From: Paraburkholderia heleia NBRC 101817 | GTDB lineage: Bacteria > Pseudomonadota > Gammaproteobacteria > Burkholderiales > Burkholderiaceae | Assembly (NCBI RefSeq): GCF_000739775.1 | Contig: NZ_BBJH01000026.1 | Coordinates: 1 to 64,000 of the forward strand | Length of the DNA: 64,000 bases | Direction: 5' to 3' | Part shown: positions 19,626 through 28,841 of the stretch, one piece after another | How positions within the stretch are numbered: the first letter of the stretch is position 1 | Layout of the letters: every line of letters begins with the position of its first letter | The notes under the pieces: generated by a model | What the model was told of the DNA's origin: nothing | Database searches by the model: none | The model's input: only the letters and a program-made list of their open reading frames with translations | Program-made: the position numbers and the translations under genes

Positions 19626-20545
19626 TGCGAACCTCGGGCTTGCGCGCTCAGAAAGGCTTCGAGCTCGGCGAGCGTGGGCATGCCGCCCTGCGCACCGGCG
19701 CGCGTCACCGAAAGCGCGGCCGCCGCGTTCGCGCGCCGCACGGCCTCACCCATGCCGAGATGCCAGAACGCCGCGAGCGCGCCGTTGAAGGTGTCGCCGG
19801 CGCCGGTCGTATCGACGGCTTCGACGCTGAATCCCGGCTCATGCACGAGCGCGCCATTAGCGCCGGCGTCGGGGTTCGCGTAATACGCGCCGTCTTTACC
19901 GTGGGTCATGGCAATACGCGGGCCATGCGCGGACGCGCGCACGATGACCTCGGCCCACGCGCCTTCCGGTGTTTGCAGCGCGGTCGCCAGTTCATGCTCG
20001 TTTGGCGTGAGCAACGTGGTCAGCTCGAGCAGCTCGCCGCTCAGTTCGATTGCGGGCGCGGGATTGAGAAAGAACGGCTTGCCGTGTTCGTGGGCGCGCC
20101 GCGCGGCGTGCAGCACCGTTGCATAGGGCACTTCGAGTTGTGCGAGCACGACGTCGGCCTGTGCGAACGCGGCGCTTGCACGGTCGATGTCTTCGGGCGA
20201 AAGCGCGTGGTTCGCGCCAGGCACGACGATGATCGCGTTATCGCCGCCCGAGAGCGTGATCGACGCGATGCCGGTCGCCTCGCGCGCCGTGCTCACATGG
20301 GCGATATCGACGCCTTCGCGCGCCAGCGTCGCTTTCATTTCGCCACCGAACGCGTCGGCGCCGACGCAGCCGATCATCGTCACCTCCGCGCCAAGGCGCG
20401 CCGCCGCGACCGCCTGGTTCGCGCCCTTGCCGCCCGGATGCGTCGAAAAATGCGTGCCGAACAGCGTCTCTCCGAGCCGGGGAAACGTATCGGTCGTGAC
20501 GACCATGTCCATGTTGATGCTGCCCACCACCACTACGCGCGCCAT
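19622..20545 (-). CDS. rbsK: Ribokinase RbsK
   Basis: Product of 307 residues of the PfkB family that phosphorylates ribose to ribose 5-phosphate. Motifs are GSINMDMV near the N terminus, the sugar-binding HPGGKGANQA (GGKGAN at residues 38-43) and the anion-hole/catalytic-base motif DTTGAGDTFNGAL near residue 245. It is the first gene of the leftward operon rbsK-D-A-C-B, with a promoter candidate at 20619-20647. The kinase-first order differs from the E. coli rbsDACBKR order. Confidence 0.95.
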   Translation of the reverse strand: MARVVVVGSINMDMVVTTDTFPRLGETLFGTHFSTHPGGKGANQAVAAARLGAEVTMIGCVGADAFGGEMKATLAREGVDIAHVSTAREATGIASITLSGGDNAIIVVPGANHALSPEDIDRASAAFAQADVVLAQLEVPYATVLHAARRAHEHGKPFFLNPAPAIELSGELLELTTLLTPNEHELATALQTPEGAWAEVIVRASAHGPRIAMTHGKDGAYYANPDAGANGALVHEPGFSVEAVDTTGAGDTFNGALAAFWHLGMGEAVRRANAAAALSVTRAGAQGGMPTLAELEAFLSAQARGSQ

Positions 20546-20590
20546 TGCACTCCCTTTCCACGGCTTGCCGCACCTGCGGTTTTTTGCCGT

Positions 20591-20647
20591 GCTAAAACGT
20601 AATCAGCTTGGGAGCGCAGTTATACCAGAGTCGCCGCGCGAGTGAAA
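20591..20647 (-). promoter_or_regulatory. Candidate rbs operon promoter and downstream operator
   Basis: On the minus strand TTTCAC (20642-20647) is followed after 17 bases by TATAAC (20619-20624), a plausible sigma-70 pair. Just past the expected start site an A/T-centred element with GCT...AGC ends (20591-20607) could be a LacI-type operator, but its symmetry is weak. Confidence 0.4.
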
Positions 20648-20784
20648 TAGACCCAGGGTATAACCGGATGCCCAGGTCACTATGTCCCCGGTTCTCGACG
20701 GCCAGCCGAAGCGGGACGACGCCGTGCCATGCGAAGCGCTATGCTGTCGAACCCAGATCAGGAACAGCAAGGAGATGACGCAGC

Positions 20785-21705
20785 ATGAAGAAAACGGTGA
20801 CGGTGGCGGGCGTGGTCGGTACGGGGTTGATGGGCGTCGGCATCGCGACGCAATGTGCACTGCACGGCCTGCGCACGATCGTGCATGACGTCGATCCCGC
20901 ACGGCTCGAGAGCGTGCCCGTGAAGGCCCAAGCCGTGCTCGACGAATTGACCGACGCGGGCCGCATCGATGCGGCCACACGTGCAGCCGCGCTTGCGCGT
21001 ATCGAAACGAGCGCAACACTCGAAGCCATGGCCGACGCCCAGTTCGTCTTCGAGGCCGTGCCCGAAGTGCTCGATCTCAAGCACCGGCTCTATGCGCAAA
21101 TCGAAGCAGTGCTGGCCCCCGACGCGATTCTCGCGAGCAACACGAGCGGCTTCGAGCCGGATCTGCTGGCAGGGCCGCTAGCCGCACCCGAGCGCTTCGT
21201 GATCGCGCATTTCTGGAATCCGCCGCACATGATCCCGCTCGTCGAAGTCGTGCCGGGGGGCGCCACCACGCCCGACGTCACCGCGCGGACCGAGACGCTC
21301 ATGCGCGCGATCGGCATGGAGCCCGTGGTGCTCGCGAAGGCGATCCCCGGCTTCGTCGGCAACCGGCTGCAATTCGCGGTGCTGCGCGAGGCGCTCAATA
21401 TCGTGCGTTCGGGCGCGGCGAGTCCCGAAGTGGTGGACCGCGTAATGAAGGCGTCGCTCGGCCGCCGGTGGGGCATCGTCGGCCCATTCGAGAGCGCGGA
21501 CATGGGCGGCCTCGACACCTTCGTCGACATCGCCTCGCATCTCATGCCCGAACTCGCGAAGGACGAAGACGTGATCGATTTGTTGCGCGCGCAAGTACAG
21601 GCAGGCCGCGTGGGTGTGCGCAGCGGCGCGGGTTTTTACGACTGGGACGAAGCGCATGTCGCGCGCGTGAAGGCCGCGCGCAAACAACTCATCGCGGGCG
21701 GGTGA
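20785..21705 (+). CDS. 3-hydroxyacyl-CoA dehydrogenase-family oxidoreductase
   Basis: Product of 306 residues. The N-terminal Rossmann domain carries the dinucleotide motif GVVGTGLMGVG (residues 9-19), and FEAVPEVLDLKHRLYAQIE and SNTSGF are typical of the family. The C-terminal dimerisation domain starts near 185 (KAIPGFVGNRLQFAVLREAL). The segment HFWNPPHMIPLVEVVPG resembles the lambda-crystallin/L-carnitine-dehydrogenase branch more than classical fatty-acid enzymes, so it may act on a free hydroxy acid. The ATG is preceded by AAGGAGA. It stands next to a sigma-54 activator, a GntP permease and 3-hydroxybutyrate dehydrogenase, which suggests a hydroxy-acid catabolic module. Confidence 0.75.
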   Translation: MKKTVTVAGVVGTGLMGVGIATQCALHGLRTIVHDVDPARLESVPVKAQAVLDELTDAGRIDAATRAAALARIETSATLEAMADAQFVFEAVPEVLDLKHRLYAQIEAVLAPDAILASNTSGFEPDLLAGPLAAPERFVIAHFWNPPHMIPLVEVVPGGATTPDVTARTETLMRAIGMEPVVLAKAIPGFVGNRLQFAVLREALNIVRSGAASPEVVDRVMKASLGRRWGIVGPFESADMGGLDTFVDIASHLMPELAKDEDVIDLLRAQVQAGRVGVRSGAGFYDWDEAHVARVKAARKQLIAGG

Positions 21706-21723
21706 CCGCACGGACTCGCGGCA

Positions 21724-23190
21724 TCAAACGTCGATGCCCAGCGCGACGATGCGCCGGTACAGTGTCGCGCGCGCCATGCCGATCTGCGCGGCGGCTTTCG
21801 TCACCTGCCCGCCCGCTACGCGCAACGCTTCGGTCAGGAAGCGGCGTTCGTAATCGCGCATTGCTTCGCCGTACTGCTGGTACGGCGGATCCTGCTGCAC
21901 GCCGGCACCGTCCGGCGTGTCGTGCGGATCGCCCTCCGCCTCGTCCCGGCGCTGTCCGCGCCCATCGCCGATGAAGCGCGCGAGCGAGCGCGCATCGATG
22001 CGCTCGCTATCCGATAGCAGCACCGCGCGCTCGAGCGTATTGCGCAACTCACGCACGTTGCCCGGCCAGGTGTACGCACACAGCACTGCAAGCGCATCCT
22101 TGTCGAGTTCGAGATGCCCCGCACCGCTCTCCACCGCGAGCTTGTCGAGAATCGAATACGCCATCGCCTCGATGTCTGCCAGGCGCTCGCGCAGCGGCGG
22201 CACACGAATCATCAGGACGTTGAGCCGATAGTAGAGGTCCGCGCGAAACCGGCCCTGCGCCACGAGCGCGGGCAGGTCCGCCGAGGTCGCCGCAATGATG
22301 CGCACGTCGGTGCGCACGATGCGATTCGAGCCGAGCGGCTCGAACTCCTGCTCCTGCAAAACCCGCAGCAATTTGCCCTGCAGCGCGAGCGGCATGTCGC
22401 CGATCTCGTCGAGAAATAGCGTGCCGCCCTGCGCCAGCTCGAACTTGCCGATGCGCCCCTTGCGCTCCGCGCCCGTGTAGGCGCCCGCCTCCGCGCCGAA
22501 GAACTCCAGTTCCAGCAGCGTGTCGGGAATCGCGGCGACGTTCACCGTCACGAGCGGTGCGTCCGCGCGTCCGGACGCGCCGTGTATGGCGTGCGCAAGC
22601 AGCTCCTTGCCCGTGCCCGTTTCGCCGAGCAACAGCACCGGCGACGCGAGACGCGCAGCCCGGCGCGCCTGGCGCTTCACTTCGAGGCTTGCGGCGCTCG
22701 TGCCGATCAGGCTCGAAAAGCTGTACTTCGCGCGACGCACCTGCGCGAGCGACTGACGCGTGCTGATCAGTTCGGCTCGCAGCCGCGCGTACTGGCTGAA
22801 TAGCGGCGACAGCCCCTTGAGTTCGTTGAACAGCACGAAGCCGACGGCACCGATCGTTTCGCCGTTGTCGTCCTTGATCGGCAAACGCGTGACGACGATC
22901 GGATCGCGATCGGTCTCGAGAATGTCGAGCAGGATGGGCTCGCCTCCCTTCACGACGTCGCGCATCATGCTGTTCGGAATGACGGCTTCGCAATCGAGAC
23001 CGATCACCGCCGTGGGATCGTTAAAGCCGAAGCGCGCCGCGTAATCGCGGTTGATCCATACCACGCGCGCGTTGCGATCAACGATCACAGTGCCTTCACT
23101 GAACTTGTCGAGCGATTGAAAGAGCGATTGCATCGCCAGCTTGCGCACGTGGTCGTAGTCGGCCAGCAGCGCGGTCGTTTCGATTTCCAT
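21724..23190 (-). CDS. Sigma-54-dependent transcriptional activator with PAS domain
   Basis: Product of 488 residues. A PAS sensor (about 20-125, EGTVIVDRNARVVWINRDYAARFGF) precedes an AAA+ domain (about 160-395) with Walker A GETGTGKE (189-196), loop GAYTGA (236-241) and Walker B GTLFLDEIGD (256-265). A Fis-type helix-turn-helix closes the protein (VTKAAAQIGMARATLYRRI). The loop has Tyr where most family members have Phe (GAFTGA), a known tolerated variant. It should activate the divergent GntP/hydroxybutyrate operon from the two palindromes at 23265 and 23354. ATG 23190 is used, but an ATG at 23262 would add 24 residues; neither has a strong ribosome site, and the palindrome at 23265 lies just upstream of the longer start. 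Confidence 0.85.
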   Translation of the reverse strand: MEIETTALLADYDHVRKLAMQSLFQSLDKFSEGTVIVDRNARVVWINRDYAARFGFNDPTAVIGLDCEAVIPNSMMRDVVKGGEPILLDILETDRDPIVVTRLPIKDDNGETIGAVGFVLFNELKGLSPLFSQYARLRAELISTRQSLAQVRRAKYSFSSLIGTSAASLEVKRQARRAARLASPVLLLGETGTGKELLAHAIHGASGRADAPLVTVNVAAIPDTLLELEFFGAEAGAYTGAERKGRIGKFELAQGGTLFLDEIGDMPLALQGKLLRVLQEQEFEPLGSNRIVRTDVRIIAATSADLPALVAQGRFRADLYYRLNVLMIRVPPLRERLADIEAMAYSILDKLAVESGAGHLELDKDALAVLCAYTWPGNVRELRNTLERAVLLSDSERIDARSLARFIGDGRGQRRDEAEGDPHDTPDGAGVQQDPPYQQYGEAMRDYERRFLTEALRVAGGQVTKAAAQIGMARATLYRRIVALGIDV

Positions 23191-23264
23191 TGGGTGCTTT
23201 TCTTTGGTCGCGGCCCTGACGTGGTTTGTCACGGTCACCGAATTCCCAGTTTCGGGACGCATTA

Positions 23265-23278
23265 TCTCAGAAATGAGA
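23265..23278. promoter_or_regulatory. Activator-site palindrome 1
   Basis: TCTCA-N4-TGAGA inverted repeat between the activator gene and gntP. It has the same half-sites and spacing as the second copy 90 bases away, so it is probably a binding site of the sigma-54 activator. Its position just upstream of the activator gene would also allow autoregulation. Confidence 0.6.
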
Positions 23279-23353
23279 TTGCGCCATATTCCCGGCAATT
23301 TCGCGGATTGACGCGCGGGCTCGCTCGCCACGGCGCGCTTTTCCGCCTTGGCC

Positions 23354-23369
23354 GTCTCACTTTTGAGAC
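23354..23369. promoter_or_regulatory. Activator-site palindrome 2
   Basis: Perfect inverted repeat GTCTCA-N4-TGAGAC, centred about 107 bases upstream of the -12 element of the gntP promoter. This is a normal distance for an upstream activating sequence. Confidence 0.65.
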
Positions 23370-23454
23370 TTGCCGCCGCCGCAACCACCGCAGCGCACCC
23401 ACATGTTCCATGCCACCCGTTTGCGCGCCGCTTCGCGCAAGGCTCTACGCCCGC

Positions 23455-23470
23455 TGGCACATATCGTGCT
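23455..23470 (+). promoter_or_regulatory. Sigma-54 (-24/-12) promoter of gntP
   Basis: TGGCACATATCGTGCT: the -24 GG and -12 GC are separated by exactly ten bases, and TGGCAC is the consensus -24 block. It lies 76 bases ahead of ATG 23546, with two activator palindromes upstream. Confidence 0.7.
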
Positions 23471-23545
23471 CTATTGCGCGGTCGCGCCAGCTTCGGCGCG
23501 CGCAAACAACAAACAGACCTGCACGAATAACCGACTGGAGACAAG

Positions 23546-24946
23546 ATGTCCTTTGTGATTGTGATCGCCGCTTTGGCGTTCCTGATGTTCGTGGCCTACC
23601 GCGGCTACAGCGTCATTCTCTTTGCGCCCATCGCCGCCCTGGGCGCCGTGCTGCTGATCGATCCCTCCGCCGTCGCCCCCGTGTTTTCCGGCATCTTCAT
23701 GGAAAAGATGGTCGGCTTCGTCAAACTCTACTTCCCCGTGTTCCTGCTCGGCGCGGTGTTCGGTAAGGTCATCGAACTATCTGGCTTCTCCGAGGCGATC
23801 GTGGCCGCCGCGATCCGCTACATCGGCCGCTCGCGCGCCAATGCCGTGATCGTCGCAGTGTGCGCGCTGCTCACGTATGGCGGAGTCTCGCTGTTCGTCG
23901 TGGTGTTCGCGGTGTATCCGTTCGCCGCCGAACTCTATCGCCAGAGCAACATTCCCAAGCGCCTCATGCCCGGCGCGATCGCGCTCGGCGCATTCACGTT
24001 CACGATGGATTCGCTGCCCGGTACGCCGCAGATCCAGAACATCATCCCCACGACGTTCTTCAAGACCACGGCGTGGGCCGCGCCCTGGCTCGGCGTGATC
24101 GGCTCGATCTTCATCATCGTGGTCGGCCTCACGTACCTCGAATGGCGCCGCCGCAGCGCCATGGCGAAGGGCGAAGGCTATGGCACTTCGCTCGTGAACG
24201 AACCGGAGCGCGTCGAGACCGGCAACCTGCCGCATCCGGCGCTGGCCATTGCGCCGCTCGTGCTCGTTGGCGTCGCGAACTTCCTGCTGACGAAGTGGAT
24301 TCCGCAGTGGTACGGCGAAAGCTTCACCGTTGCGCCGGACGTGCTGCCCGGCATTCATGCGCCCGTGACGGTCGCTGTGAAAAGCGTGGTGGCCATCTGG
24401 GCCGTGCAGGGCGCACTGCTGGCCGGCATTCTGCTCGTCATCGCGACGGCGTTCGGCCGCGTGAAGGAACGCTTCGCGACCGGCACGAAGACCGCCGTGG
24501 GCGGCGCGCTGCTCGCCACGCTCAATACGGCATCCGAGTACGGCTTCGGCGGCGTGATCTCGGCGCTGCCCGGCTTCCTCGTGATCGGCAATGCGCTCAA
24601 GGCCATTCCGAATCCGCTCGTCAATGCAGCCGTTTCCGTTTCGGCGCTCGCGGGTATCACGGGTTCCGCGTCGGGCGGCATGAGCATTGCGCTCGCCGCC
24701 ATGTCGGACACCTTCATCAAGACCGCGCAGACCATGCATATTCCGATGGAAGTGCTCCACCGTGTGGTGGCGATGGCGAGCGGCGGCATGGATACGCTGC
24801 CGCACAACGGCGCGGTCATCACGCTGCTCGCGGTCACGGGCCTCACGCACCGGGAATCGTATCGCGACATTTTCGCTGTGACCATCATCAAAACGCTCGC
24901 GGTCTTCTTCGTCATCGCCGTGTTCTACCTGACCGGTATCGTCTAA
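23546..24946 (+). CDS. GntP-family permease
   Basis: Inner-membrane transporter of 466 residues with about 12 hydrophobic segments. Conserved family features include FPVFLLGAVFGKVIELSGFSEAIV, YGGVSLFVVVFAVYPFA, DSLPGTPQIQNIIPT, GSASGGMSIAL and the C-terminal SGGMDTLPHNGAVITLL. GntP members carry gluconate or other hydroxy acids in symport with protons. Followed after 26 bases by 3-hydroxybutyrate dehydrogenase, it most likely imports 3-hydroxybutyrate or a related short hydroxy acid. Its start has GGAGACAAG just ahead. Expression should depend on sigma-54 and the divergent activator. Confidence 0.85.
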   Translation: MSFVIVIAALAFLMFVAYRGYSVILFAPIAALGAVLLIDPSAVAPVFSGIFMEKMVGFVKLYFPVFLLGAVFGKVIELSGFSEAIVAAAIRYIGRSRANAVIVAVCALLTYGGVSLFVVVFAVYPFAAELYRQSNIPKRLMPGAIALGAFTFTMDSLPGTPQIQNIIPTTFFKTTAWAAPWLGVIGSIFIIVVGLTYLEWRRRSAMAKGEGYGTSLVNEPERVETGNLPHPALAIAPLVLVGVANFLLTKWIPQWYGESFTVAPDVLPGIHAPVTVAVKSVVAIWAVQGALLAGILLVIATAFGRVKERFATGTKTAVGGALLATLNTASEYGFGGVISALPGFLVIGNALKAIPNPLVNAAVSVSALAGITGSASGGMSIALAAMSDTFIKTAQTMHIPMEVLHRVVAMASGGMDTLPHNGAVITLLAVTGLTHRESYRDIFAVTIIKTLAVFFVIAVFYLTGIV

Positions 24947-24972
24947 CCCGCATTCGTACCAGGCCCTCACTC

Positions 24973-25764
24973 ATGCCTCTCCTCAACACGCTCTCCCTCG
25001 CCGGAAAAACCGCCGTCGTCACCGGTTCGACCAGCGGCATCGGTCTCGGCATTGCGACGGCGCTGGCGCGCGCAGGTGCCAATATCGTCGTGAACGGTTT
25101 TGGCGATCCGGCGGCCGCGCTTGCGCAAATCGAAGCGGCCGGCGCGCGCGCCGTGCATCACAACGCGGACATGAGCCGTCCCGCCGAGATCGAAGCCCTC
25201 GTGGCTTTCGCGGCAAGCACGTTCGGCGGGCTCGATATTCTCGTCAACAACGCGGGTATTCAGTATGTCGAAACGATCGAGAACTTCCCGGCAGAGCGCT
25301 GGGATCAGATCATCGCGATCAATCTGAGCGCGACGTTTCACGCGACGCGCGCGGCGCTTCCCATCATGCGCGCAGCGGGTTGGGGACGCGTGATCAATAT
25401 CGCTTCGGTACACGGGCTCGTGGGCTCGGTCGGCAAGTCGGCCTATGTCGCAGCCAAGCATGGCGTGATCGGGCTCACCAAGGTCGCCGCGCTGGAGACC
25501 GCGCGCAGCGGCGTGACCGTCAATGCGATCTGTCCGGGCTGGGTGCTCACACCGCTCGTGCAGAAGCAGATCGACGATCTGGCCCGCCGCGAGGCAATCT
25601 CCGTCGAAGACGCGACGCTGAAACTGCTCGGCGAAAAACAACCGTCGGCAAGCTTTGCGACGGTCGAGCAAATTGGCGGCGTAGCGGCGTTTCTGTGCTC
25701 GGAGGCAGCGAACGAGATGCGCGGCGCCGAGCTCAAGGTGGACGGAGGCTGGCTCGCGCAGTAA
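24973..25764 (+). CDS. hbdH: 3-hydroxybutyrate dehydrogenase (SDR family)
   Basis: Product of 263 residues of the short-chain dehydrogenase family. It contains the NAD motif TGSTSGIG (17-24), NNAG (92-95) and the catalytic set Ser145, Tyr158 and Lys162 in ASVHGLVGSVGKSAYVAAKHG. The pattern IQYVETIENFPAERWDQIIAINLSATFH and the C terminus EMRGAELKVDGGW agree with bacterial D-3-hydroxybutyrate dehydrogenases, which make acetoacetate with NAD+. It is second in the operon with the GntP permease and converges on the GGDEF-EAL gene 116 bases away. Confidence 0.85.
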   Translation: MPLLNTLSLAGKTAVVTGSTSGIGLGIATALARAGANIVVNGFGDPAAALAQIEAAGARAVHHNADMSRPAEIEALVAFAASTFGGLDILVNNAGIQYVETIENFPAERWDQIIAINLSATFHATRAALPIMRAAGWGRVINIASVHGLVGSVGKSAYVAAKHGVIGLTKVAALETARSGVTVNAICPGWVLTPLVQKQIDDLARREAISVEDATLKLLGEKQPSASFATVEQIGGVAAFLCSEAANEMRGAELKVDGGWLAQ

Positions 25765-25880
25765 GCGTGGCGGCGGCGGGCGAGCGACGCGGGTTGATAT
25801 GTCGTCAAGCCAACGCGTCAATCGCGCGCCTTTCGGTTCGTGGCGCAGTGAGTCGATACGATGCTGGCGGCATCGATTCG

Positions 25881-28841
25881 TTAGCTATTGCTTCGCCCCT
25901 GCTCGCCAGCCGCCCCTTCTGCGATCAACGGCCAGACCAGATGTTCGAACGGCTCCGGCGCGACGGGCATGGAGTACAAATAGCCCTGCGCGAAATCACA
26001 GCCCATTGATTTGAGAAAATCCCGTTGCTCGACCGTTTCCACGCCCTCGGCGATGACCTGGATGCCCAGCTTGTGCGCAAGCACCACCATCGCCTCGCAT
26101 AGCACCTGATTGTTTTCGTCCACGCTCAGGTTCTGGACGAATGAGCGATCGATTTTCAGGTAATCGATGTCGAAGCGTTTGAGATAGGCCAGCGAGGAAT
26201 AACCGGTCCCGAAGTCGTCGATCGAAATGCCAATGCCCGCAAGACGGAAATCGAGCAGCCTCTCGTCGATATGCGATTCAGCCTGCAGCAGCAGCCCCTC
26301 GGTAATTTCCACCACCACGCTCTGTCCCGGCATGCCCTCACGATTGAGATAGTCATGCCACCTCGCGCCGAGCGTGCTGTCCTGGCGGACCTGCACCGGC
26401 GACATGTTGACACTGATCTGGAACGACGGATCGTATCGCTCGCGCCATAGCCGCGCCTGTTGCACGGCTTGCCGGAACACCCAGTCGCCAATCGGAATGA
26501 TCAGTCCGGTATCTTCGGCGAGTGGAATGAATTCCAGCGGGTTGATCATGCCCCGCTCGGGATGCAGCCAGCGTATCAGCGCCTCCGCTTTGCGGACCTG
26601 GCCCGTTGCCAGATCGACGACTGGCTGATACAGCAGCCGAAGCTGATTGCGAGGAAGCGCTGCACGCAGGTCGCTCGTCAGACGCAAGCGCGTTTGCGCC
26701 TCCAGTTGCATGTCGGGCGTGAAGTAACTAAAGCGATTGCGTCCGGCATTCTTGGCCGCATACATGGCCTGGTCGGCGTTCTTGAACAGCGCGTCGAGTT
26801 CGACGGTGTCGTCGGGGAAAACGGTGACGCCGATGCTTGCCGAAATATAGACCTCGTCCGCGCCGAGTTTGAATGGCTCGGTCAATCTGCGATTGATACT
26901 GCGCACGGTCTGTTCGACCGCTTCCATGTCTTCGAGATCGGGCAGGATCACCGTAAACTCGTCGCCGCCCAGTCGCGCGACGGTGTCCAGATTGCGCACG
27001 CTTGCGCTAATGCGGCGCCCCGCTTCGATGAGCAGCACGTCGCCGCGGTCGTGGCCCAGCGAGTCGTTCACTTCCTTGAAGCGATCGAGGTCGATCAGCA
27101 TCAGGGCCACGCGCCTTTGCGAACGGCACGCGAGCGCGGCCTCTTCGGTGAGACGATCGTGAAATAGCTGCCGGTTCGGCAGACCCGTCAGCGCATCGAA
27201 ATTGGCCTGCTTCCAGATGGTGGCCTCGAACGCCATCCGGTCGGAGAGGTCGCGACCGACGGCGAGCACGGATGTGACATAGCCGGAGCGATCGATCTCG
27301 GGCGTGATGCGAATGTGAGTACATTGCTCCTGCCCGTCCTTTCCCGCCCACCGCAGTTCGAACTGCGCACTTTTTGCCGTCGCGATGACTTCGGCGATCT
27401 TCCTTTCGTAGACCAGCGCATTCGCACCGCCGGGGAGCTCCGAAGGCCGCTTGCCGAGGGCGGTAGCGAGATCGCACCCCGCCGACGTGCAAAAGGCCGG
27501 ATTGGCGAAGGTGCGGCGCAGCTCACGGTCATATCGCGTGATCGTATCGGGCGAATTCTCGATCAGCGTGCGCGCCTCCCGTTCGCGGGCAACGAGTTCC
27601 GCCGTTCGGTCGACGACAGCCTGTTCGAGCGATGCATTGATTTCGTTGATCTTGTGGATCTTCTGCCTGATCGCCGTGCGCATGCGCTCGAAACGCTGCG
27701 CGAGGCGCGCCAGTTCGTCCGGTCCGCCGAGCGGGCCCGCCCCTTCCGTGCCGCCGTCCTCGACAGCGCCGGCATCCTCGCCCGTGTCGTGCATCCGTCG
27801 CACGAGGTCGCGCAGCGGCGCCGATATACTGTTCGAAATAAAGTAGGCGAGGAAAATGGAAAGCAGGAACCCGGAAATGCCGACCACCACGATCTGGTTG
27901 CGTACGGCCTGTGCCTCCGCAGTGAGACTCTGTTCCGCGATCGTGCTGACGACGAACCAGCTCGTGCCGGGAATGCGTGCGTAGGCAGCAAGAAAATGCC
28001 CGCCGCGTTTTGCGGCGAAATTGACGAACCGGCTTGACTCGCCCGACAGGCGGTGGCGGGTGATATCTTCAATGAGGCCAGGTTCGGGCGTGGCGCCCGC
28101 GCTGGGCGACGACGCATTATTCGGGACGACGATGATCTTGTTGTCGCTCGCATCGAACACGTAAATTTCGGTCCCGCTGCCTGTCGCGACGTCGTTGAAA
28201 ATCGTCGAGAAATATTCAGGGCGAACGACCAGAACCAGACTGCCGAGCTTCGTGTTGTCGCTCTTGTTGTAGATGGCGCGCACCATGCCCAGATTCTGCT
28301 GGCCGACCCCATCGTCGTAGCTGCCCCAGTAGGTGCGTTCCTGCGACTCTTGCGCGACGCCGACGAGCGCCGTCACCCCCGTAGTCAACTGCGCAAACGC
28401 CTGCGTATCCAGAATCCGGTCTTTCTGGTCGAGAAAATATTTCTGATTGATGAAATCGACCGACCCGTAGTGCTCCAGCAGCAAACGCGTCATGTCCTCA
28501 CGCGCCTCGCTCTGCTCCCTGGCGCCGCCGCTTGCCGCTCTCGCCAGCGCGTCCTGCACCCGGTCCGAAAGTACGAGAAGATTGCTTTCCGTTTCGATTT
28601 GCTGCATGCGCAGCCCGACATTTCTCGAAACCTGCCTCACGACCTCTTTCGAAAAGATCTCCGCATTTTCCTTGATCGCCGCGACCGACTTCACATAGGA
28701 AATGCAGCCCGAAATGATAATGGGCAGCAGCGCCAACAGAATGAAAGCGCCAATCAGCCGATAGCGAATTTCGACGCGTCGAAGCAAATCCTGGCAAAGG
28801 TAGTCGAAAGCGCGTCGCAGCCGCGCGGAGATTGCATTCAT
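25881..28841 (-). CDS. Membrane GGDEF-EAL protein with periplasmic Cache sensor and PAS
   Basis: Product of 986 residues. Transmembrane segment one (about 29-51) is followed by a large periplasmic dCache-type sensor (about 52-315), transmembrane segment two (about 318-340), a HAMP-like linker, a PAS domain (about 428-535), GGDEF (about 540-705) and EAL (about 725-970). The diguanylate-cyclase motif RLGGDEF is intact, and so is the phosphodiesterase motif KAEALIRW with downstream DDFGTGYSS and EGVET, so both synthesis and breakdown of c-di-GMP are possible. Its ATG overlaps the stop of the upstream binding-protein gene (ATGA), implying translational coupling and a shared signal. Which activity dominates cannot be read from sequence. 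Confidence 0.92.
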   Translation of the reverse strand: MNAISARLRRAFDYLCQDLLRRVEIRYRLIGAFILLALLPIIISGCISYVKSVAAIKENAEIFSKEVVRQVSRNVGLRMQQIETESNLLVLSDRVQDALARAASGGAREQSEAREDMTRLLLEHYGSVDFINQKYFLDQKDRILDTQAFAQLTTGVTALVGVAQESQERTYWGSYDDGVGQQNLGMVRAIYNKSDNTKLGSLVLVVRPEYFSTIFNDVATGSGTEIYVFDASDNKIIVVPNNASSPSAGATPEPGLIEDITRHRLSGESSRFVNFAAKRGGHFLAAYARIPGTSWFVVSTIAEQSLTAEAQAVRNQIVVVGISGFLLSIFLAYFISNSISAPLRDLVRRMHDTGEDAGAVEDGGTEGAGPLGGPDELARLAQRFERMRTAIRQKIHKINEINASLEQAVVDRTAELVAREREARTLIENSPDTITRYDRELRRTFANPAFCTSAGCDLATALGKRPSELPGGANALVYERKIAEVIATAKSAQFELRWAGKDGQEQCTHIRITPEIDRSGYVTSVLAVGRDLSDRMAFEATIWKQANFDALTGLPNRQLFHDRLTEEAALACRSQRRVALMLIDLDRFKEVNDSLGHDRGDVLLIEAGRRISASVRNLDTVARLGGDEFTVILPDLEDMEAVEQTVRSINRRLTEPFKLGADEVYISASIGVTVFPDDTVELDALFKNADQAMYAAKNAGRNRFSYFTPDMQLEAQTRLRLTSDLRAALPRNQLRLLYQPVVDLATGQVRKAEALIRWLHPERGMINPLEFIPLAEDTGLIIPIGDWVFRQAVQQARLWRERYDPSFQISVNMSPVQVRQDSTLGARWHDYLNREGMPGQSVVVEITEGLLLQAESHIDERLLDFRLAGIGISIDDFGTGYSSLAYLKRFDIDYLKIDRSFVQNLSVDENNQVLCEAMVVLAHKLGIQVIAEGVETVEQRDFLKSMGCDFAQGYLYSMPVAPEPFEHLVWPLIAEGAAGEQGRSNS

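Noticed and set aside
25764..25881. GATGC/GCATC repeat between hbdH and the GGDEF-EAL gene as a terminator
   Set aside because: Stem of only five to six pairs and no T-tract on either strand.
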